From Salpingoeca rosetta (Eukaryota; Opisthokonta; Choanoflagellata; Craspedida; Salpingoecidae), in assembly GCF_000188695.1 (NCBI RefSeq), contig NW_004754930.1, positions 2,200,112-2,212,611 on the forward strand: a stretch of 12,500 nucleotides of DNA, read 5' to 3'. Made by a program: the position numbers and the translations under genes. This document shows, piece by piece, positions 6,674-12,500 of the stretch. Positions within the stretch are counted from its first letter, which is position 1. Every line of letters begins with the position of its first letter. Under the pieces are notes generated by a model. It saw nothing but the letters and a program-made list of their open reading frames with translations, made no database searches and had not been told where the DNA came from.

Positions 6674-9600
6674 TCACAGCGCTGACTGGGATGGGCGAAG
6701 CGATGAGGGGAGGGACGACGCTGCTGCTGCTGCTGCTGCTGTTGTTGTTGATGTTGTTGTCGATGTTGTTGTTGTTGCTGTTGTTGCTGCTGTTATTAAT
6801 GTTGTTGTTGATGCTCTTGTCGGGTGCCTGCTTGCAGTCCAGTCGAGAATGTATGCGGGCAGGAAGCCATCACGACTCGCAGCAATGCACACCCCGTCAA
6901 TGGTCGTCACCATGTGGTCGTTGTCCCACGCATCCGTGAACTGTGCTGCGGGATCATGTGTGAGCGGCTTTTCATCAAAGATGATGCCCTCGATATCAAC
7001 ACGACCGCCCTCATCGTCGTTGTCGTTGACGGGTGCACGGCCCCAGTCTGCTCGCCGCAGATTCTGCACACGCGCTGTTGACGAGGAAGCGAAGAGAAGA
7101 TAGTGGGGCCGGGGCGGGGGTGACAACGTGAGTGGCACAGACGCACGCGTGGAGTGAGAGGTTGAAGGGCAGAGTATCAGGATGTGCGCATGCATACGAA
7201 GGGCAGACATACGCACATGATCAACTGCATTCAAACAAGCAAACCACAGGCAAACGAAAGGTCAACAAAACAAGCGGTAAAAGCTATAAAACAGTGGCCC
7301 TCACCGCGTCGCTTGCGTTGAGTCGGCGGTACAGAAGCAGCTTGTGAAACTGTGGGCAGCACATCTGCTGGCCGCTCAAACACATCCTCGTCGTCATCAT
7401 CATCATCACCACGATCATCACCACGATCATCTCCACGATCGTCACTATCGATGCGTGGTTCGTCGTCTCTCATGGCAGTGCTGGCACCAACTCTGGGCCC
7501 ATCCTTCTCACCTTCACCACCACTCGCACCAGTGCCGCTCGCTGTGCTCTCACGCCTGTTTGCAGACGTCCTTCCACCTCTTGCTCTTGCTCTTGCTCTT
7601 CCCCTCCCCCTTCCTCTCCCTCCCCCTCTCCCTCGTCCACGGCCACGCCCGCGCCTTGCAACACCACCAGTGCTGCCACTGCCACTGCTGCGCAGTGTGG
7701 CTGCGTCCGCTGGGAACAATCGCGCAAAGCACCGTCGCGAGCACACGTCCTTACACGTCTCAAACTGCTCGTTGACGATCATGGGATCGGCCCCGTGTAG
7801 CATGAGCACATGCGCCACATCCACCAGCCCAAGCGACGCCGCAATGTGCAGGGGCGTGTCGCCTTTTGGTCCAGAGAGGTTCACGTCGGCCCCGTGCTCC
7901 ACCAAGTACTCCACAACAGCGCGCTGGTTGCTGCGGACTGCGGTATACAGGGCCGTTCGTCCGCGTCGATCGCGCGCATCAACATCTGTTGTCCCGCTCT
8001 CAATCAGCACGCGGAGCTGCTCCAGCTGCCCACGCCGTGCGAGCACGTGCACGGAGTGGCCCGCGTTATTGCCTGCAGGCATCTTTGCTGATGGCGCCGA
8101 CAACGACGATGACGACGATATAGACGGTATCCTACTTTGTCGTTGTTGATGATGATGTGATGGTGAAGAGGGTGTGGCGGCGGTGGATGTTGTGGACAAC
8201 AGTTGTGCAGGCGAAGCTGTGGATATGTTGACCACGTGCCCGCTTGCCGTTGTTGGTGCTGCTGCTGATAATGATGCTGTTGCAGGTGGTGACATTGCTG
8301 GTGTTGACGATGACGTACGCCGCTTTGCGCTACTTGCACGCGGTGACAGCGCTGGTTGCGCTGGCCTGCACAGGCAAGCAATGAGGCACAAACGTGAATG
8401 CATTCAAAGCAAGCGGCAACATGGTGTCAGCACGTCTTGCAATTGTGTGCAGAGGGGTATACAGAGGGGTAGACAGAGGGGTATACAGAGGGGCAGACAA
8501 AACGACACACACACACACAACACACACACGCGCGCAAACAAACAAACATACAAACATACACACACACATACAAACCTCGTGGCTTCTACCCATCTCGAGC
8601 AATTGCATACCTGAGCGAGACTGACCGGCGCTTGACGTGGGGCAGCGGCTGCGTTGCCATCATCGCCACGCGGTGCAGGACTGCAAACTGCCGGTTTGTC
8701 GGCTGCTCGCGTCGCGCCTGCCCGAGCAAGTCAAACGGCGTGTTGCCGTCGTTGTTGATGGTGAGCTTGTTTGCACCGGCCGTCAGCAGCCGCCACACCA
8801 ACAGCGGCTCGCCAGAGACAACGGCCACGTGCAGCGGGGTGTTGCCCATTCGCGTCTGCGGGTCGAGCTTGGCGCCTGCACGCAGCAGGTCGCCAGTGAT
8901 GCCGAGATGGCGCACAGCAATGGCGGCGTGCAGCGGGTAGATACGCTCCCCACGATGCAGCGGGGTGTTGATCACGCGGGAAAGCTCTTTCGCCGTCTGG
9001 CCGCTGAGGATGTGACGCACGTGCGCCCACGCGCCTCGACCAATGGCCTGATACAGAGCAAGCAGCACCCGCTGTCTGTGGCCTACCGCCTGCTGCTCAG
9101 CGGTGGTGGTGGCGGCGTCTGCGGGGAGTGACGGCTCCGGCGCTAGTAGCTGCTGCGCGCACAGGGAGGCGGTGGGCAGCAGCTGCATCGGGGTGTCGCC
9201 CTGGTCGGTTTGCTGGCGGCGATCCGCACCGCAGGCCACCAGCAGTTCCATCAGGAGCTCCCCGCCCTGCAGCGCGGCCACGTGCAGCGGCGTGTGGCCG
9301 CCGGGCCCGCGCGCATTTGGGTCTGCGCCGCTCTGCAGCAGCAACGCAGTCATGGCGGCGTCGCCGGCAGCCACCGCATCGTGGAGGGGTGTCCACCCAG
9401 CTGCATCTCGCGCGTCAACCGCACGGTTCTTGCCTTGGCGCTGAGTGTCACCTGTGCACTGCTGGTGTTGCTGGTGTTGCTGATGCGGTTGCTGGTGCTG
9501 GTGCTGGTGCGAGAGTACAGCGCTAGCGTCTTTCTGTGTTGTGGCCAAGCGAAACGCAGCATCGACGAGTCTTCCTTTGGAAGCATAAATATGCAGTGAC

Positions 9601-10175
9601 GTCAGTCGATTCTCGTCTCTGGAGTTGCTTGTCCGCCTGTGCCTTGGGTTGCCGCCATTGCTGTGACCATGTCCGTTGCCACTCGCACGTTTCATGTTGT
9701 TACTATTGTTGTTGTTGCTGTTGTTGTTGTTGTTGTTGTTGTGGCCCCTCTCTGCATCCATGCTCTCCTCCTCAGGTGTGCAATCCATGTCGTCGCTGCT
9801 TGCATGGCGCTGACGACTCTGAGCAAGCTGCTGATATGCATACAGGCTGAGCAGTCGAGCGTGCTCCTTTGTGCGCCCTCGTTGCCCTTGTTGAAGATTG
9901 CGCGCCAAACGCTGGTCGACGCTGTCGCCCTTCTCCATCGCTATGCTGCTTCTGGAGCTGCCTCCACCGTCATGGCTTCCACCCGCACGCCTGACAGCTG
10001 CACTACCATCACTACCACTCTCCCGACGACCACTGCTGTTGCTGCTGCTGCTGCGGCTGCTCCCACCACCTCCTGCTCTCACAGCAGCACCACCACTGAT
10101 CCTGGGCTGCTGCACATTCCCTTCAGCATCAACCAGTTGCGCCAGCGCCAGCCACAACCCGCCGTCGCGCGGCAT
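6674..10175 (-). CDS. Ankyrin-repeat protein with RG-rich and acidic tracts, 3 exons
   Basis: Exons on the minus strand are 10175-8611, 8365-7305 and 7074-6674. The introns are GT-AG and the phases match, giving 1008 aa and a TGA stop. Residues 1-190 are low complexity (Ser/Gly, then an Asn run at 146-160). Ankyrin units have recognisable TPLHxA cores: 190-218 (degenerate, LTSLHIYASKG), 258-322, 410-482 and, in exon 2, 620-735. A His/Gln run lies at 223-239. An Arg-Gly box spans 759-786, followed by three Asp-Asp-Arg-Gly units and an Asp run at 829-848, then basic QRKRR at 871-875, a possible nuclear signal. Exon 3 (876-1008) holds a non-repetitive part of about 80 aa and ends in Thr and Ala runs. 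Ankyrin repeats bind proteins and RG boxes often bind RNA, so a scaffold role is possible, but the function is unknown. The frame is open 120 codons upstream; I chose the ATG at 10175 because the upstream part is repeat-derived. The exon 3 link is the least certain. Confidence 0.8.
7075..7304 (-). other. Intron 2 of the ankyrin gene
   Basis: The minus-strand donor GTGAGG (7304 downward) and the acceptor CAACAG (ending at 7075) bound a 230-nt segment. Reading through instead would meet a stop codon at 7231, soon after the donor. The phase-1 junction restores a frame that continues for 133 codons. It has no microsatellite, unlike most introns here. Confidence 0.7.
8366..8610 (-). other. Intron 1 of the ankyrin gene
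   Basis: The minus-strand donor GTATGC (8610 downward) and the acceptor TGTGCAG (ending at 8366) give a phase-2 junction that rebuilds an Arg codon. On the plus strand it holds CA/AAAC-rich repeats at about 8505-8575 and a tandem 12-bp repeat at 8452-8499. Confidence 0.8.
8452..8499. repeat. Four 12-bp GAGGGGTAKACA repeats
   Basis: Four head-to-tail copies start at 8452, 8464, 8476 and 8488, each with a GGGG run. The third variable base alternates T/G and the last copy has GGGGCAGACA. It lies in ankyrin intron 1, where the transcript strand reads as CCCCTC pyrimidine-rich units. Confidence 0.93.
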
Positions 10176-10438
10176 TGTCGAGGACGCACACAACACCACA
10201 AAATGCAGTGGTGACTCACACCGCTGACGTGAAAAAAATAAAAAAAGTTGTCTGGGTGTGCTGTGTTGTACGGGCCCAATTCGCCGCGACACAAACAACA
10301 ACAACAAAGAAGCCCAAGCAAGACGCTGCTGCAGGACACTCAAAGACTTGACTTGAGGTGGGCTGTTGGGTGTGCGCGGACATTGCGTTGGTTGGTCTTG
10401 GAGGAGGGGGTGATTCGACGAGAGGGAGCCACAAAGAG

Positions 10439-10472
10439 TGACACACACACACACACACACTCTCTCTCTCTC
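10439..10472. repeat. (CA)n followed by (CT)n
   Basis: Eleven CA units are followed directly by six CT units in the divergent promoter region. The mirrored arrangement gives a purine/pyrimidine strand bias over the CT part. Confidence 0.92.
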
Positions 10473-10542
10473 ACAGACTGCAAGAGCGTTGGTGGGTGGG
10501 TTCCCTTGCGTGGATGGCGTGTTGTGGCTGTGCATGAACCAA

Positions 10543-10586
10543 CATCACCATCACCATCACCATCATCATCATCACCATCACCATCA
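10543..10586. repeat. CAT/CAC triplet repeat
   Basis: About fourteen CAT or CAC triplets in a row. In one frame they would read as poly-His, but the surrounding frame has no other coding signs. Confidence 0.9.
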
Positions 10587-10714
10587 AACGCAGCCAATAT
10601 TGATGTTGACCACTGCTTACCACATCACTGGGTTTTGTTTGGGCTGTGCGGTGTATCCCAGGCAGTCAGTGGCTTGTGGCTTGTGGCCCACTCGAAGTTG
10701 GTCCACCCGCCATC

Positions 10715-10857
10715 ATGCCGGCGGCAATGGGGCCGGATGGTCTGTCGCACTACCGTGACGATGATGAGGATGACACCATTCAACTCCAACGTCAGTCAGT
10801 GCCACGCATGGTGGTGATGGTGGTGGTGATGGTGATGGTGGTGGTGGTGGTGGTGGT

Positions 10858-10902
<45 letters not shown>

Positions 10903-11217
10903 GTGCTCGTAGTACACCTGCCCGTGTTGTGCTTATCAATCATGCGTGCTCACAATACCACCCCGTTCCTTGTGACCATCTCACAGCGGACGCGCCGGAC
11001 TGGAGCCGCGTGGAAGAACTGAAGAACAAGCTTGGATACCGTGAAATCCAGTCAACGTGTGTGTTGCTGCGATACCTCTTTGTTTCTGTGACGCCTCTTG
11101 TTTCTGTGTGGTCTTGAGAAATAGCAGCTTGTCACCACTGCGTCATGGGGACACCAAACGCGTTTTGGCGTCTGATTGGTGGTGGTGGTGGTGTGTCTTG
11201 CTTGTACGCACACACTC

Positions 11218-11254
<37 letters not shown>

Positions 11255-12209
11255 CACGCACACACACATCACACACACACACCACACACTCGCACACACT
11301 TGTAGGTCTTGCTGCAAGCCCAGCAACCTTCTGCTTGGCGTGCTGCAAGTGCTGCTGTTGCTGTGCATCTTCGCAGCAGCCGTCTGGGCAAAGGTACAGT
11401 ACTGCCTTATGTGTCAAGAATGTGTTGACCCAATCTGTTGTATCGCAAGCCGCGCCTGTGGCGTATCCCATGCACACGAATCATGCAGCGACCTATCACA
11501 CCCTGATGCTCACGCTGTATCTTTTTCACCCACGCACGTGGACACTCGCAGCTCTCCTTCCTGTCACTGGAACACATCATTTACAAAGCTCGTGAGTATC
11601 GCTTTTTGCATCGCGTGTACGTGCATGAGTGCGCATGAGTGTGCGTGCGTGTGTGCATGCGTAGGTGCGTGCGTACGTGTGTGTGTGTGTGTATGTGCGT
11701 GTGTGTATGTGTGTGTGTGTACGTACGTGTGTGTGTGTATGTGTGTGTGTGCGCGTGCGGTGACAGGAGCCTGTACGTGCTGTTCCATGGCGGTGTTTGC
11801 TCGCGCACTTACACCCGTTTGTCGCGCATGCACACACACGCGTGTGTGCAGACAACAAAGGCACCCATCCCGACGATGATGACGATGATGGTTTCCCGTC
11901 GGGCGACGAGAACGAGATCAAACAGCGCGGTCGCCTCGCATATGCTGCCGTCTGTCTCGCCATTGTCGTGCCCTATGGTGCGTCCAGCACAGCTCTGTTT
12001 GTGTGTGTGTGTGTGTGTGTGTGTTTGTTGGCTGGCTGTGTATGTGCATGTGTGTGTGTTCTTTTGCGCCCACTTGTCCAACGCCTTCCCGTTTGTGCAA
12101 CGAGCCATGCGCTCGATACTGCTTACACGTGCATCTGTATGCTGCATTGGACTTTGTGGCAGCTTGGTCGCTGGTGTGGAAGGTGTGGCGCACCCCACTC
12201 TTCAACGAT
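10715..12209 (+). CDS. Unrecognised multi-pass membrane protein, 5' part
   Basis: Best model, exons 10715-10790, 10987-11056, 11306-11393, 11552-11591, 11852-11977 and 12163-12209, then a consensus GTAAGT donor at 12210. The gene continues off the window. All junctions are GT-AG and in phase, giving at least 149 aa. The N-terminus (1-50) is polar with an acidic DDDEDD stretch. Residues 57-77 are a clear transmembrane helix. 79-91 (LSFLSLEHIIYKA) is amphipathic. 92-119 is a hydrophilic loop with six Asp at 99-104. A second hydrophobic segment starts at 120. Alternative joins exist. Exon 4 could read on past GTGAGT and meet an exon starting at 11769. Exon 5 could extend to 12000 (donor GTGTGT) and join 12105, adding a segment with LYAALDFVAAW. 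I know no family for it. The start ATG sits in a reasonable context (GCCATCATGC). Confidence 0.5.
10809..10900 (+). repeat. (GGT)n/(GTGAT)n running into (GT)n
   Basis: Triplet GGT repeats with GAT interruptions (10809-10860) pass directly into about twenty GT units. It lies inside intron 1 of the membrane-protein gene (10791-10986), beginning 18 bases after the GTCAGT donor. Confidence 0.92.
11222..11299 (+). repeat. (CA)n array in membrane-protein intron 2
   Basis: CA repeats with ATCACG, CATCACA and CCACAC interruptions fill the 3' third of intron 2 (11057-11305), ending just before the acceptor TTGTAG. Confidence 0.9.
11637..11756 (+). repeat. (TG)n/(TGTACG)n array in membrane-protein intron 4
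   Basis: TG units mixed with TGCG and ACGTACG motifs lie shortly downstream of the GTGAGT donor at 11592. This is an imperfect, evidently old, microsatellite. Confidence 0.88.
11998..12058 (+). repeat. (TG)n tracts in membrane-protein intron 5
   Basis: Two TG tracts (about 12000-12024 and 12047-12058) are separated by TTGTTGGCTGGCTG. The first tract supplies a possible alternative GTGTGT donor at 12001. Confidence 0.85.
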
Positions 12210-12346
12210 GTAAGTGCTGTGCTGTGCTGTGTATCACACGGACAAACAAGCACACCCCAAGCTGATGTGGTTGCTTGTTGTTTTGTCATCGTGTGGCCAT
12301 ACCTGTGCCCGCTGCCGCTTGCTTCCACCATCCACAACCATCCACA

Positions 12347-12460
12347 ACCATCTACAAACACCATTCACAACCACCATTCACAACCATCTACAAACACCAT
12401 TCACAACCACCATTCACAACCATCTACAAACACCATTCACAACCACCATTCACAACCATC
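12347..12460 (+). repeat. Minisatellite, 36-bp unit, three copies plus partial
   Basis: Identical units begin at 12347, 12383 and 12419 (each starting ACCATCTACA), and a fourth begins at 12455 and breaks off after ACCATC. Within the unit, ACCATTCACA-type decamers recur, so the 36-mer is itself built from shorter related pieces. It is intronic in the membrane-protein gene. A possible acceptor (GCAACAG) follows at about 12475. Confidence 0.95.
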
Positions 12461-12500
12461 ACCGTTGACGCAACAGCCGCAGCACATGTGGCCGCGCGGG

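Larger units (their letters stand above)
10176..10714. promoter_or_regulatory. Divergent spacer between the ankyrin and membrane-protein genes
   Basis: This region of 539 bp must hold the promoters of both divergent genes. Visible elements: TGACGTGA at about 10224-10231, 49 bp upstream of the ankyrin ATG and similar to a CRE/bZIP site, followed by an A-rich stretch; (CA)11 and (CT)6 at 10439-10472; and CATCAC/CAT triplets at 10543-10586. I see no TATA box at a credible distance and no convincing gene. The ankyrin reading frame remains open through part of it, but only as low-complexity sequence. Confidence 0.5.

Noticed and set aside
7352..8149. 265-codon plus-strand frame opposite the ankyrin gene
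   Set aside because: It is antisense to exon 2, which has clear ankyrin repeats. Its Ser/Pro/Leu-rich content is the reverse complement of the Arg-Gly and Asp codons.
10176..10535. 120-codon N-terminal extension of the ankyrin protein
   Set aside because: It is read from CT and CA repeats and has no protein-like character; its ATG is at the far side of the divergent spacer.
11397..11558. Coding exon reading APVAYPMHTNHAATYHTL between 11450 and 11590
   Set aside because: Its frame does not fit the phase left by exon 3: phase-0 entry at nearby AG sites meets a TGA. Using the CTCGCAG acceptor at 11551 keeps phase and gives LSFLSLEHIIYKA.

Overview
This is a nuclear eukaryotic window, GC-rich in its exons and crowded with dinucleotide repeats in introns and intergenic spacers. 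Spliceosomal introns, a tRNA-Tyr gene with the usual intron after base 37, and a mitochondrial-type seryl-tRNA synthetase split into 15 exons all exclude a prokaryote. Many small introns, modular repeat proteins (propeller, ankyrin), long Asn/Gln/Ser tracts and the standard genetic code suggest a unicellular protist. A choanoflagellate-like holozoan would fit, but that is inference and not proven by the sequence.

Layout. 1-514: (TG)n and (CA)n repeats with no convincing gene, possibly the 3' UTR of the next gene. 515-1771 (-): an unnamed single-pass membrane protein with seven propeller-type repeats. 1860-1950 (+): intron-containing tRNA-Tyr, lying in the short divergent gap between that gene and the synthetase. 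2007-6232 (+): seryl-tRNA synthetase, 15 exons, 491 aa, with an Ala/Arg-rich presequence. 6233-6673: repeat-rich spacer between convergent genes. 6674-10175 (-): a three-exon, 1008-aa ankyrin-repeat protein with an RG-rich box and an acidic Asp/Arg/Gly stretch. 10176-10714: divergent spacer. 10715 to beyond about 12209 (+): the 5' part of an unrecognised, probably multi-pass membrane protein gene running off the right edge; its last introns are ambiguous.

The four protein genes look like ordinary unrelated neighbours, not an operon or a dedicated system. The only functional theme is translation: tRNA-Tyr beside a (probably organellar) SerRS, and these do not act on each other. The most notable sequence-level property is the repeat architecture of the SerRS introns: TG-type repeats dominate introns 4-9 of the transcript and CA-type repeats dominate introns 3, 10, 12 and 14, so complementary tracts flank whole exons. 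No mobile element, CRISPR array or clear new biochemical system was found.
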